From positions 277,001 to 341,000 of the forward strand of contig JACVTC010000058.1 in NCBI GenBank assembly GCA_016946835.1: a stretch of 64,000 nt of DNA, written 5' to 3'. The notes beneath the pieces are model-generated. The model made no database searches. It was not told the DNA's origin and saw nothing but the letters and a program-made list of their open reading frames with translations. A program made the position numbers and the translations under genes. This stretch comes from Neocallimastix lanati (nom. inval.). Taxonomy: Eukaryota > Neocallimastigomycota > Neocallimastigomycetes > Neocallimastigales > Neocallimastigaceae. Positions 41,152 to 55,301 of the stretch are shown piece after piece (the first letter of the stretch is position 1; each line of letters opens with the position of its first letter).

Positions 41152-41262
41152 TATTTTATTATTTTTATATAGAAGTAATTTATTTAGAAGTTGAAACTAA
41201 CTTTTATAATTATTTTGTAATTATAAATTATATACAAATTTTACAGTATAACACAAATAAAA
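36240..41262. other. Long AT-rich intergenic region upstream of the septin gene
   Basis: About 5 kb of A/T DNA without coding islands. Small items are CTCC-TAAC-GGAG near 36273, an ATT run near 36578-36605, a perfect 14-bp palindrome at 37332-37345, poly(T) at about 39121-39139, poly(A) at about 39926-39945 and 41041-41068. A poly(T)-to-poly(A) switch at about 41118-41151 lies some 110 bp before the septin ATG, as seen also before the palmitoyltransferase. Confidence 0.6.
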
Positions 41263-42812
41263 ATGAATTCTTCACGATATTCTATTGCTAGTGGTTTAAG
41301 TCTTGGTCGTAGACGTCATAATGCTAACCAATTTAATATTATGGTCACTGGTCATTCTCTTTCTGGTAAATCAAGTTTCATTCGTACATTCCAGCATACT
41401 TTAAATATTAGGAATAAATCTTCCGCTAAGCCAGAAAAGAAGATTGTTGAAAACCAATTCAACGATTTAAAAATTATTGATAATGAAAATTCATCAATTG
41501 CTATTTCACTTACTCCAGAAATGAGAGAAGACTTAAAACCTTTACCAGAAATTGAGACTTTTGATTTCCCACCAAAAAATATCATCAAGCCTGTTGCTTC
41601 TGATGTTTTTGAAGTTATTGAAGACGGTGAAAGAATTAATTTAAGACTTATTGATACACCAGGTCTTCCAATTCCAGTTCACAATATCAGTAAGAATGCC
41701 TCCGATTTCGATCCAAAGGTTGTTGGTGAATGGTGTACATCAATTCTTCTTTACATTGAAAATCAATATGAAATTACTTTATTAGAAGAAAGTCGTGTTC
41801 GTCGTAATCGTCGTTTCCCAGATTCACAAGTTCATGTATGTCTTTACCTTATAGATGCTACAACTGCTAGTGTTGCCAATGGTCTTACTGCTATTGATAT
41901 TATTACAATTCAAAAATTAGCTGAAAGAGTTAATTTAGTTCCATGTCTTAGTAAGGCAGATTTAATGACTGTTAAGCAATTAGAAAGAATTAAGAAGGCT
42001 ATTCGTAATGATATTGATGAACATAATTTACCAATTTATATGTTTGATGATGATGAAGATGATGATCAAGATATTAAGGATCAAAATGCTATGTTCAGAA
42101 ATATGATTCCATTTGTTTTAGTTAATGCTGAAGAAACTGAAGTTGGTGATCGTATTGGCATTGAATATATTGAAGAAGATGGTAAGAATATTCTTGGTCG
42201 TCAATATACTTGGGGTACTGTTGATGTTGAAAATCCAGAACATTGTGATTTCTGTGATGTAAAGACATTCCTTCTTGAAACTCACCTTAATGACTTAAAA
42301 CAACTTACCAAAGATTATTACTATGAAGCTTGGAGAACTAATAAATTAATGGAAGTTAAAGGATCTATTTCTAAGCCAGTTGTTTCTTCTGGTTTACGTC
42401 AGTCAGTATCTATACCACCAAATGTACCAAATAGTAATATTACCCCACCACCTTCTAATCATTCTTCCCCAATGGTCACTCCCCAACAATATGCTCATCA
42501 ACCTGTACAAGTTCAACCACTTACACCACAACAGGTAGCTATGATGGCAGCTAATAATTCTTACCAACCAAATAATATCAATGGTAATTGAATAAAATAA
42601 TATAATAAAAAGGAAAAACAGTTTTATATATATATAAATTTAAAATAAAATTTATTTGTATATATATATTTAAACAGAATCTGATAATATAAATAAATAA
42701 AATAATAATAAATTTCTATTTTTTGAATAATTTATAATTAAAAATAAGCGTTATTTTTTTTTATTATTATTTTTATTATTATTTTTATTTAATTTTTATT
42801 TTTATTTATTTA

Positions 42813-42845
<33 letters not shown>

Positions 42846-43056
42846 GCAAAAGTACAAATATCTATTTTTATAAATTATTAATATATATATTTAAATGAAT
42901 AAAAATATATAATTATTTTAAAATAAATTAGATGAAATCAATATACCAGAAAAAGTAGCCAAACCACACAGAAGAACTGGATCAAGAGCTGAATCTATAA
43001 AATCTTTCAACTCAGCTCATTCAAGACAAGGGATTCAAACAATAAGAGAAGAATAA
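41263..43056 (+). CDS. Divergent septin GTPase (2 exons)
   Basis: Filament-forming GTPase of the septum and cortical cytoskeleton. Exons 41263-42583 and 42932-43056 join in frame across a GT-AG intron, giving 1446 nt and 481 residues. Without the splice the product would end nine bases into the intron. A polybasic patch (GRRRH) precedes the P-loop GHSLSGKSS at 30-38. DTPG lies at 131-134 and the G4 motif SKAD at 230-233. The septin-unique region follows: GRQYTWGTVDVENPEHCDF, then THLNDLKQLT and YYEAWR. The P-loop has SLS where canonical septins have SGLG or similar, the switch after DTPG is LPIPVHN, and an acidic insert (DDDEDDDQD) follows the G4 motif. The C-terminus is Pro/Gln-rich with no clear coiled coil. 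These features place it outside the canonical core septins; the subgroup is unresolved. Confidence 0.87.
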
Positions 43057-43172
43057 ATTAAATAAATAAATTAATAATATTATAATTTAAAATAATAAGT
43101 TCAAAAAAAAAAAAAAAAAAAAAAAAAAAGAAAAAAATGAATACATAAATTATATATACAGAACATATTAAA

Positions 43173-43217
<45 letters not shown>

Positions 43218-45059
43218 ATCTTTATATATATATAATTAATATATATATATATGTTTATAGAAATAAAAATAGTAATAATTGTATTATATTTTTTTAAATC
43301 TATAAAAGAAATAGTAGATTATAACAAAATTTTAATCAAATAATGTTTACAAAATAAATATTAAAAGATGTTGAACTTTTTTTTTTCTATTAAATTATTA
43401 AATGGTTATTTTTAAAAATATATATCAAACATTCATTTTGTCATAAATTATAAAAAAATAAAATAGAAATTATAATAATTTTTTATAAAAAAAAATAATA
43501 ATAATAATAATTTATAAAACAATAAAATTTTTAAAATAATATATAAATTTAAGTATGTTTATTGAAATAATAAAACGTAATAAAAATAAAAATAAAAATA
43601 AAAAATAAAAATAAAAATAAAAAATAAAAATAAAAATAAAAATAAATATAATCAATAAATAAAAATAAAAAAAAAATAAATAAATAAAATAAATAAGACA
43701 AAATAAAATTAATAAAAAAAAAAACATATAAGATTATTATAGATAATTATAAATATAAAATTATACAAGAAAAATTATAAAAACAAAAATAGATATATAA
43801 AAATAATAAATAAATAAATAAAAATAATTATAATAAAAATTAAAAATTTATTTTATTTATATTCTATATAAATAAATATTTTTTTTTAAAAAAAAAAAAT
43901 AATTATTATTAAATAATTATAATAATTTTATATGTATTATTTTGTATATTATTTAATAGTGATAATGTAATTTTTTTAAATGATAAAAATAGGAACTACA
44001 AAAGACAATATATCCTCTACTTGTTCTTCATGTAGATCTTACACAAATAGAAATAATCGTTCTTTACACAACGAGTCCATGGAAATTGAATCTCCTGATA
44101 ATACTTCAATTGTTATTAAAGTTTTGTAAATAAAAATTGTTATGGAGTTGTTATTAATATATCTAACCCAAATTTTTTAAAAAAATTCATTATTACTAAA
44201 TAATAATCAGTTTATTAAATTAAAACTTATCTTTTATTTTCAATTAAAGAAAAAAAATTTTTTTTTTTTTTGACTAAAGTTATTTTTATATTTCTTTTTT
44301 TTTTTTTTTTATTTGATTAATAAAAACCATTAATACAATTTAGTAATAAAATAATTAAATTAATTATTTATTTCAATATATAATAAATATACTTAAAATA
44401 AATATATATATCTTTTTTTTTTTTTTTTTTAAATTGAACCATTTTTATTTTTTAGTTTGTGTATTATTTAATAAATCTCATTTTAGTATTATATTTAAAA
44501 TTTTTTTTTCTTAAAACAAACACCAACAATATCATTATTTCATCGACAAAAGAAGGAATTTTAATGTATATTTTTTTTTAAAAAAAAAACCAATCTATGT
44601 ACGTAATAAGATTCTTTTAATTAATTATATTATAGTATAATTAAAAGATTCTTATATATATAATAGTTAATTCTATTAAATCATTAAATTTTAAATTACT
44701 ATTTTATCTCCGGCCCCATATAAATAAAATAAAGTATTTTATTTTTACTATCTAATAAATAATAAAATAAATTATTTAATAAATCACTGAAAATTAATTT
44801 GAAGTGTTTAAATTATTTTTTTTTTTATAATATTTATCTATTTATTTAAATATAAATATATTTAATATTTTTATGTATACATATATATATTTAATAGTTA
44901 TATATATTTATTTTATTTGTAACTATATTTTTAACATTTTTCAAAATTATTAATGTGATACCAATTGTAATAAATGATTTTTATTCTATATCTTTAAACT
45001 TATCATTGTAAAGAGCATTGAAATCGAAAAATAATGCAAAAAAGAAATTTTTATACCTA
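43057..45059. other. AT-rich intergenic DNA
   Basis: Downstream of the septin gene. Poly(A) at about 43102-43129 and 43179-43215, an (AAAAATAAA)-type array at about 43580-43725, poly(T) at about 44413-44430. An imperfect inverted repeat (arms near 44609-44624 and 44638-44653) is present. The one coding-like piece is listed separately. Confidence 0.55.
43980..44129 (+). CDS. Short hypothetical ORF, 49 residues
   Basis: ATG at 43980, TAA at 44127-44129. The peptide (starting MIKIGTTKDNISSTCSSC, later SMEIESPDNTSIVIKVL) has normal amino-acid diversity and the DNA is richer in G/C than its flanks, unlike chance frames here. It may be a terminal exon or a fragment of a larger gene, but no partner exon is visible. 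Family not recognised. Confidence 0.25.
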   Translation: MIKIGTTKDNISSTCSSCRSYTNRNNRSLHNESMEIESPDNTSIVIKVL

Positions 45060-45595
45060 TTAAAATGACAATGTTAATCCACATGAAGTTATTATCCACA
45101 AATAATAAGACTTTCATTCCCGAAACTCAAAGCATTGTAAATTGCTATATCTACCTTGATCCTCCGTTTTCAAATGATTGAGAACTGAAACTGATCATAC
45201 AGAAAATAAATAATAAAGTTAGAAAAACAATTTATTCCATTAAAGGATTTTTTAAGAATCCTCATATTCCTATCCCTTATAAACGAATTTTATTTTCTGC
45301 TATAGTAATTGGGCAAGTTTTGTATTATGCACCTTCACTTAGATCAAACAAAAAAAAACGAGAACTAGTTACATCCCTTTATTGTATTTCTAAAGAACTA
45401 ACATACCTCCAGAGATATCAAGCTGTAGACGTCATGTATGGTATACTAAAAAAAATTTTTAAAGCATTTTTGAACTCTAAGAGTAACGCCTCTTCTCTTG
45501 ATGATTCTAATCAAGAAGCTTCTTATTCCGAATGTGTAAAAAATCTATTTTGTCTTTTTAATAAAATTTGGAATTATGACTTCCCTGATGAATGA
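45060..45595 (+). mobile_element. LINE relic, post-catalytic RT region
   Basis: Matches residues after the catalytic motif of the LINE protein at 59981. The phrase IPIPYKRILFSAIVIGQV (about 45269-45322) corresponds to IPIPFKKIIINSYVLSKV, and YYAPSLRSNKKKR to YFAPLLGSNKTRT. A stop interrupts the frame near 45178-45180; the frame is then open to the TGA at 45593-45595. Shares ancestry with the relic at 5190-6060 and the long copy at 59325. Confidence 0.75.
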
Positions 45596-45689
45596 AATTC
45601 TGTATCTTTTGTTTTCATTTCAAAGAAAAGGGATCTTTCAGATTGTAATAATTAACCTTTGTATTTTAACTCATCAATGTAGAAATACA

Positions 45690-46900
45690 GATTATGTCAA
45701 AAATTGTTACTAAAAAAATTTCGGACTATGTTTTTTCTCATGGAATTATTAAACCGGAACAGTTTGGTCTTAGAAATAAAAAAGAATGTATCAGCTTATT
45801 TATCTCCATACACGAAATTTGTCAAAAAAAAGATAATTTAATGATCAATTTATCTTTCTTGCTTTTCTTAACCTCAAAAAAAAAATGCCTATTATTGTTA
45901 AGATAAATAATAAAATAAATTAAAAGATTATGTTTTTGAGTTTTGGGTATAAAAATAAAATCTTCAATATCACTATTTATAATATGTTTAAGGAACTATT
46001 TTATACCTCCTATTGCTAGTTTTTTGTGCTAAAAAGATGATTTGATACCTTAAAAAGTGAAAAAAAAAATTCTTGTATTATTTCTCATTTAATTAAAAAT
46101 ATCCTACATTTTCACATTATTCATAGATTAAAAAAAGGACATAAATTAACAATACCCAAACATAATAAAAAAACTTCCTGGAGAAATACGAAAGTTTTAC
46201 TAGGAAAATGTTCATTACACAAGTACTCCTACGATTAGATCGATTAAATTCAAGAAGTTTAAATTTACTTTTAAAAAAATATATTTAATATCATTATTCA
46301 TGATTTTCTCTTGGATTTTTTTTTTTTTTTTTTTTTTTTTTGGATTGAACGAATTAAATGTGGATTCAAATTTGATGTAAAATATTATATTTAAAGAAAA
46401 TTGCCCAATATATTGTCCTTGTAGTGTATGTAGCATTATATCTAGTTTTACACACTGGATACTTTTTTATAACCTAAATTCGAAGTATTTAGGCAACAAT
46501 TCATTCAATTTGTTAATGAAATTTTTTATTAATTTTTCTCTGATTGTTATTGAGAAATCATAGAACATTTCTGATGATAAAGAGGAAGATTTTGATGATA
46601 ATAATAATTTTTACATACTGTGTCTCCTTCTTGGCAGAAATGTAGTATATGAAATCTTAAAGATCAGCTGGGTGGAAAGAAGGCGTTTTATTAATAATAT
46701 CTTTCAATTACTTTCGAGAGAGTTTTCATTCTCAATTTCATATTATTTGCTGTTAACAAATGTTAACTATATTGTGATTAATGATTTTTGCACAATAATT
46801 ATTTTGTATACCATTAGACCTTACCGTTGTCAAGAGCGTCAACGTCGAAACAATAAAGCAAAGAAGAAATTCTGATATCGATTCGAATGATAATTTTTAT
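45690..46900 (+). mobile_element. LINE relic, early RT region then C-terminal zinc region
   Basis: Begins with a segment equivalent to an earlier part of the same protein (IIKPEQFGLRNKKECISLF at about 45745-45800 versus IRPEQFGFRTKEECVSLF). The catalytic centre is lost. Later come a piece like NIPKSRKYTW (near 46150), a decayed cysteine cluster near 46400-46460, and a C-terminal piece LLGRNVVYEILKI (near 46630) similar to LLGGRSIYEKFKV at 5823-5862. Several frameshifts and stops. Because early RT lies downstream of late RT (45060-45595), this is a second insertion or a rearrangement, not one collinear copy. Confidence 0.7.
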
Positions 46901-47517
46901 CCGCATGGAAGTTATCATCGATAAATGGGAAAAATTAGAATCCATTTCGTCCTTGAAATTCATAATGTAGTTTTTTAATATTAATGAAAAAAAAATGTAT
47001 TTTTTAATAAAATTTATAAAGTTTATCCTTAGTCTAATATATATATATATATATATATATATTAGTTTCATATATTTTTTAATAAAATATTAACATCAGT
47101 TTATAGTTTTCATAAAAAATATGATCTAACAAAAAAGCATAAACACTAACAGTTTTCCTGGAAAATAATATGGTTTAAATCATCATATTGCTTATCATTG
47201 ATTATAAATTCAAAAATTTCTATAAAGATGCTATAATTTCAATTGAAAAAAATATAGATATTAAAATGTTCATTATTCTATTCGTTTTATCTGAAAATAT
47301 TTTCCTTAATTAAACTTTCAAATTGGGTATTTTTTTTTTTAAGTAATAAAATTTTTTGATTAGGCATTGGTTCAAAATTATTAGATATTTTTCTCTATAA
47401 GTTATGTTAAAAATATAAATATATATAATTGAAACAAATATTTTTTGTTTCTTGATTTTGTTAATTTAGTTTATAATATATTAATAAAAAAAATTTTGTT
47501 GTATTAAAAACTGTTAT

Positions 47518-47553
<36 letters not shown>

Positions 47554-48320
47554 AAATTTAATAAAGAAATATAATAAAAAAAATTTTTTTTTAATACTCT
47601 TAAATTTGTATTTAATTTTTCGGTATATCAAAAATATATGTTTTGTAAGATATAAAAGAAAGCATTTTGGTGAAAAGAAAACTAAATATTTTAATTGTAA
47701 TCTTATTATTAATAAATAAGAATATTATTTGAATATTATTTGTTATATTCATTCCATAAATATTATTGAATTTTATAATATTTTTGAAAATTACTGTTAA
47801 ATAAGATTTCATCACGAATTTAAAAGAAAAGAATATATAAAATAAAACTAAATACTTTTATTTTAATAAAAATAATAAATACTAAATAGAAATAATTATC
47901 AAAAATAAACTTGACATATATTACATTAAATTACATAAAATAAAATAATGAATTGTATAATTGTTTATTTACATATATTTTTTTTAAAAAAGAAAAAAAT
48001 TGAAAATATATATTTTAATAAACTAATAAACTTATTCAACCCTATTCAAAATATTTTTTTTATTATAATATTTGCATCTAGTAAATCTAATAAAGTTAAA
48101 AAAAAAAAAGAAATTATTAATACAATACAATTATACTTTATTAGTTTAGAATTAAATATAAATATACAACTATATATCTGTTTGAAAATTCTTAAAAGAA
48201 TTAAAACTATATATACTTTTCATTTAAAAAAAGTATAATTCATTATGCATCATAAATGAATTTTCTTTTATTTTTAATCTTAATTTTAACATAATTAATC
48301 TCTTCATAATAATAAAATTG

Positions 48321-48369
<49 letters not shown>

Positions 48370-49868
48370 GATGTTAAGGAAAAAGTTTAACTTAAAATAA
48401 AATTATGTAAATACTTTAATAAATATTTATAAACAATAAAAAATAATCGTGGCTTATATTATTAATATATAATGTAATATTCTTAATTAATAAAAATGTA
48501 ATCATTAAAAGTCTTGTATTAATTAAAAAATTAATCTTAAATAAATAAAAATAAAATATTAAAAAAAGTTAAATAAAGAAAATAATACTAAAAATTAATT
48601 TTTATGGAACTTCGCAAAAAAATTTTAATTTTAAATTGTTTAATATTTTCAAATTTAAAATTATTCGAATGACACATAAATTATACTAAATGATACATAA
48701 ACTGGAATATATAAGAAAATTTTAATAAATCTATCTTTTAAGAAGTAATAATTATGAATATTATTATATTTTTCTACCCTCATATATGAACAAGTATGTA
48801 AATTAGATTAAATAATTATAATACTTGGTATTAAAATTTAAATCATTGTAATTTTATTCATGGACTATAAATTAACTAATCATTATATCTACTAAGTATT
48901 ATTTAATAAAAATAAACATGCATATAAAATACAAATAAAAAGTAAATATAATAAAATATAATTAACATTAGGTATATTTTTAACTGATAAAATTATTTCT
49001 TACATAAATTATAATTTGAATTAAATTTACAATTATGTATCCATAAATTTTTGTATATATTAACTATTTATATATATATATTTCTATATTTTATTTATTA
49101 ATAATTTTTAGAATAAGAAAATTCCTTATAAAAAAAAATTCAAATCACTTAAAATTATCAACAGTTTATTATATACAATATATATCATAATTATTAGAGT
49201 AATTTAAATAAGAAAATTATATATAAAATATTATTTTATTATATTTAATAACTAAACATATTTTGAATTATAGTGAATATATTTTAAATAAATAAATCAA
49301 AAGTTTACATAATTTTATAAATTGATTCAAAAATTAAATATAAACAGAAATAAAAAATTCCTTTTTTTTTTTTTTTTTTAATATTACTAACATTATATTT
49401 AACGTATATGTATAAATTCTTATAATAAAAAAATAATAACATTAAGGAATTTCTCTTAAAAAAAATAATTTTAAAAATATATCAATGAATATCATATAAT
49501 TTGAATAATATATAAAAATATTAATATTTTAATAATATTCTTTAAATATCTAATAATCATATTTTTAATATTACTCATATATTCAAATATAAATTTTAAT
49601 GAACTGAATCATAAAATATAATATTAATAATTATTATAGTTTTTAATTTTCAAAAAATAGTATTATATTATTATTAAACTATATTAATACAAATAACTAT
49701 TGTAAATTTTTCAACATATATATAATATATATTTATTTCAGAAGTATTTATTTTTTTTTTTTTTAAGCATGAAATCAATGATGTTTACAATTATTAAAAA
49801 AAAAATTAGATTATCTGCAATATAATTTATAAATATATATTTTAATAAAATTAATTTTTTTTTTTTTT

Positions 49869-50004
49869 AGAGTAGGAAAAAAACAGATAAATAAAATAAA
49901 ATTAAAAAATTTTTGTTATTAATTTTTTTTTCTTTTTTTTTTTTTTTTTCGAGTAGGAAAAAATTAGATAAATAAAATAAAATTAATAAAAAAATTTTTT
50001 TTAT

Positions 50005-50049
<45 letters not shown>
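49869..50049. repeat. Direct duplication of about 80 bp ending in poly(T)
   Basis: The phrases GAGTAGGAAAAAA and AGATAAATAAAATAAAATTA recur about 80 bp apart (from about 49870 and 49951), each followed by a T-rich tract. Confidence 0.7.
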
Positions 50050-50051
<2 letters not shown>

Positions 50052-50405
50052 GGGAGAAAAATTAACAGTATCAAATATTTTACTAAAATGTAAATATAGA
50101 AAATGATCACTTTCTAAAATTGAAATGTTATTAAATTATAATAATATTAATTGAATGTTTTCAACATATCCTTGGTAAGATATATTATAATTGATTTTAA
50201 TATTAATATAATATTTTATTTATCAATATAGGAAAAATAAGAATAAAGCATTAATATATAAATATTTATAATAAATCACTAAAGATAATATTTGTCTTAG
50301 AGTTTATTTTATAATAATTTTTATTTTTTATTTGTTCTGTAAATATATATATTTAATTATCCAAAATATAATTAATATCATCTAACTAGAATTGCAAATT
50401 AGAGA

Positions 50406-50507
50406 TAGCACAGCCCTTTTAAAAATAATAATAATATTATATGTATATATTTTTTATAGCACAGCCCTTTTAAAAATAATAATAATATTATATGTATATA
50501 TTTTTTA
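50406..50507. repeat. 51-bp tandem duplication
   Basis: Two adjacent copies (50406-50456 and 50457-50507) begin TAGCACAGCCCTTTTAAAAA and continue identically through ATTATATGTATATATTTTTT. Confidence 0.85.
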
Positions 50508-50707
50508 TTTTTTACATATTTACTTATTAATTAAGGTTTATCACATGCTTCAACTTAAATTTGTTAAATTTTGCATTTAATTTTGATATAAAATTTTACT
50601 CAACCATATGTTATAGCATAGGATAAAATAAAATAATAAAAATAAAAATAAAAAATCTATTAAAAATTCAAAATATAATTATACTTAGATTTAGTTAAAA
50701 AGATAAT

Positions 50708-50747
<40 letters not shown>

Positions 50748-51390
50748 AATATTATTTAAAAAATTATATATAAATCATTGGCTATAATTTTAAAAATTAA
50801 TAAATGATAGAAAAATAATAATAATAAATTATAATTTTATATATATAATTTTTATGAATAAGGATTAAAAATAGATAAAAAATAATATTTATAGTATTTA
50901 TTTAAACAATTAATTTTTAAATTTTATTGAAATTTTATTTTAATTTATCTTTTTTTTTCTTTTATTTTTTTTTTTTTAAATAATATATATACTTAAATTA
51001 AGAATAATAATACTAATAATAATTTTAAAATTAAACAGAATATTTGTTTATATAAAATAAATATATATATTTATAATAAAATAATTATTATTGAGAGAAA
51101 TGTTTTGATAGTTTATAAAAAAAAAAAATATTAAAATAATAATAAAATATAAATATATTTTTTATATATTTAAAAAAGATTAAGACCTATATTATAGAAT
51201 AATTAATGGATAAATAAAAGCATTAGAATAAATTATCATTCATTTTTACTATTAATTGAAATTTTTTTAATAAATAAATAAATTGTTACTATCTAATATA
51301 AAAGTTCACTTAATAAATCATATATATATCCTATTTAATTTAATATTTAAATATAATTTTTACTATTTTAAATAAAAAAAAAAAATAAAA

Positions 51391-54220
51391 ATGAGGACAA
51401 AAACTAAAATCATTCGGGTTATAGAAAATATTCATATGCCTACAGTAATTAAATCAATACCGAATTGGATAAATTCAAATTCGAAAATAAGTTCATCGGA
51501 TTCACCTTCTTCATCATCAAGTTCAATTTTATCATCTCCTTCCTCACCAAAATCGAAGGCTAAACCAAAATTAAAATCAAAATTGAAATCTCAGCCAATT
51601 AAAATAACAACAATTGAAAATATTAATGTCCCCTCGAAATCACCCGAAATGACATCTAAATACAATCGTGATTATATTTCAAAAGCTTTTATTGATACAT
51701 TTTCTAATCAGTTTTCAACCGAAAAAAGAACCATTATTCTTGATGAATTACTTCAATGTTGTAGTCCTACAGAACTTAATCTCTTAAAAAAGATAATTGA
51801 TAAAAATTTATCAGAAATTTCACCTACCAAAGATTCCATCATAAAAAATAATAATTTTAAAAAAATAATTAATAAAAATAGTAATATCAAAAAAAATAAT
51901 AAAGAAATAATAGATAATTTAATTAACAAAAATAAAAATAAAGCCCTTAGTAACAATAATGATAGAGATAATGAAATTAATATTAAAGAACATATTACTC
52001 GGGAACAAATAGATCATATTAAATCTTTAAATACTAATGTTAATTACAGTAAAACTTTTTTATATCCTCCTACATCAACACCAGTCTCATCTCAAAATTA
52101 TAATGAAAGTTTATTTAATGAATTATTGAAAAATACATTACCTAATAATATAAATAAGCAACATTACTCTTCACCTCTGGAAAGTGTATCACCAATTTTC
52201 CCGTACGCTTCAACCCCACATGATCAATTTAATACCTCAAGTGTTACATTATTAAATTCAAATGAATATCATGATAAAAATGAAATTCCAATTCATGACT
52301 TGTATAATTATAATAATAATAATAATGCTTTTTCTGTTGATTATTATTCACCCCCTAATATTATATATCATTCTGATCAGTCATATAATTTTAATTCTAC
52401 AAAGCAAAATACTCTATCACCTAAAATTAATAAAAAAGGTATTAACTCGCCTTTTGATAAATTAGCCGATGAATTGCTAATAATAATTTTTTCTTACCTT
52501 GATACTCAATCATTAGCTTATGCATCTCAAGTTAATTGTCGTTGGTATTCACTTTTAAGAGGTAAAAACAAATAACAATTAATAAATTAAAATATATTTA
52601 TAGATATTATAAAAATATAAGATATATAAAAGAATCAATTTTCATAAACTATTAAAAATATCTTATAAATTTTTGATATTATTTTATTATTAATATAATA
52701 TATTATTTCTATCATTAAATATTATTTTAAATTTATAAAATAAGATAACCTTTTATGGAAAGACTTATGTAATTCTAATGAATATTCACCATTTTCATCC
52801 TCAAATCCATTAAAAGTAAAAATTTAAATTTAATAAAATAAAATAAATTATAAATAAAAATAAAAATAAAAATAAAAAAATAATTGAACATAAAAAATAA
52901 TTAAAAAAAAAAAAATATATATATATATATATATATTAATAATTACTATATTATATAAATTATTCAAAAAAAAAATAAAATAAAATAAATTTAAATATTT
53001 TAATATAATTTAATAAATTTGAATCAAAAAGGATTCAGATACAGATATTAATGAAGAAGAAAATAATACTAATGAATTAAATCATAGAAATAATGATAAT
53101 CAAGGTTTTTTTTATTGAATAAAAAATTTATTCATAAAAAAATTAATTAATGGAATATTTAATTAACTCTTTTTCTTTTTTTATTCTTACTACTATATTT
53201 TTATTAATATATATTTTAAAATCTATAATAATAATAAAAAAGAAAATTTAAATGATAATAATACAATGTTATTTACAAAAACAAAAAGTATTCAACAAAG
53301 TATGGTACCAATCGTATGGAAAAGTTATAATTATAAAAATGATAAAATTACATTTAGTTCTTCTAAAATTCCATCAGTCAGTTTATGGAATATACCATGG
53401 AAAAAAACATTTGTTCAGAATTGGAGAATAAATTGTAACTGGAAAACTGGTCGTTGTAAAGTAATTAAAAAAGAAAGTGTTCCAAATACTCTTCATATGG
53501 CTTTCAATAATAATCTTGTATTTTCTGTTCAACAAGGAAAAAGAGGAGTATTGGTATGATTAAAAATTTTCAATTTAATATTAGAAAAAAATGAAATAAA
53601 CAATATTTTTTCCTTCGAATAATGCTATTATATTTTTTATTTTTTTAACTAAATAAGAAGTTTTCGTTAATTTTTTTTTTTTTTTAATCCTATATATGCA
53701 AATATTAAAATTCATGAAATATTTTTATACTGATAAAATAAATTAATATATTTTTGACATAAATTAATATATAGTGGGATATATTTAGTGGAGAATCAAT
53801 AATACAAATATTTAATGATGAATCTATGATAAGTGCTGCTTGTTTTAATAAAAATTATTTAGTTATTGGATGTATAAACTATGCATTAAAGTAAGTTGAT
53901 AAAAATAATATTGAAATTAGTTATTAATATTAATATTAATAATTATTATTTTTTTTATTTTAGAGTATGGGATTTAAAAACAAAGGAACTAGTTCATGAA
54001 TTAGAAGGTCATCATGGTGAAATTGTCAGCATACAGGTAAAGATGATATTTTGAATATTTAATTATGTATTATATATATAAGAAGTATTTTTATTAATTG
54101 ATACAAATAATTTTTCATAATAAAATACAGAATGATGATGAAAAAATTATTTCTGGAGACGAAAATAGTGAAATTAAAGTATGAATTCATATTTTTTTTT
54201 ATAAATTAATTAGTATTATT

Positions 54221-54260
<40 letters not shown>

Positions 54261-55269
54261 TAAATATAAATAATGATATTTATATTATATTTAAATTATA
54301 ATAATAATTATAATTAATATAATAGATATGGAATATTAAAACTGGCACATGTGAAACTACTTTAAAAGGTCATGAAGGAGCAATTTGCACTCTTCAGTTT
54401 AAAAATAATATTTTAGTATCAGGATCTGTGGATACTACAATAAAAATATGGTACTGATAAATATTAATTATTTATATTGATATTATATTTATTATATATA
54501 CCTTAATATTGATCAAAGTAATTATTTTATATCTAAAACATAATAATATATAAATATTTATGTTTGTATACTTATATTAAAAGGAATATAAAAGCTAAAA
54601 AATGCATCATGACATTAAGTGGTCATACCTCTTATGTATATTGCATTAAATTTAAGTAATATAATAATTATCATAATATTTATCTATATTTATATATTAT
54701 TATAATTATATATTATTAAATTACTAATATAAAATTATTTGTTGAAAAAATTTTAGTGATCATTATATATGTTCTGGCAGTGGTGATAATACGATAAAAA
54801 GTATATATATTATAATAAAATAATATTTTAATAATATTTATTTTTATTTATAAACTTTATATATAACAATTTAAAATTTTTATTAATAATACATATAATA
54901 CTAACTATTAAATGTAATAAAAAATTTAAAATAAATAATTATAAATAAAAAGTTTGGTCATTAAAAACAGGAAAATGTCTTAAAACATTAAAAGGACATG
55001 AAAAAGGAGTAGTATGTCTTCAATTTGATCATCAAAAACTTATTTCTGGTAGTGTAGACGAAACCATCAAAGTATGGAATATAAAAACTGGAAAATGCTT
55101 ATACACTCTTTTACATCATAATGGATCGGTAAATTATATATAATATTATTTATGATTCTTTTTTTTTTTTAAACAAAATTTTTATAAATTGGAACAATTT
55201 AATAAAAATGAAGAATATATCAATTTTTAATATTTATAGTTTTTATAAATTTTTATATAAATTTTCTTA

Positions 55270-55301
<32 letters not shown>

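Larger units (their letters stand above)
46901..51390. other. Long AT-rich intergenic region
   Basis: No coding island on either strand. Long poly(A) at about 47522-47550 and 48320-48360, poly(T) at about 49362-49380 and 50009-50048, (AT)n at about 50709-50745. Two small direct duplications are listed separately. Confidence 0.6.

Noticed and set aside
46672-46875. Separate small gene suggested by a 67-residue frame
   Set aside because: Its first half matches the C-terminal region of the LINE family, so it is part of a LINE relic.
47948-48238. 96-residue K/I/N-rich frame
   Set aside because: No motif, no composition rise over the flanks; a chance frame in an A/T desert.
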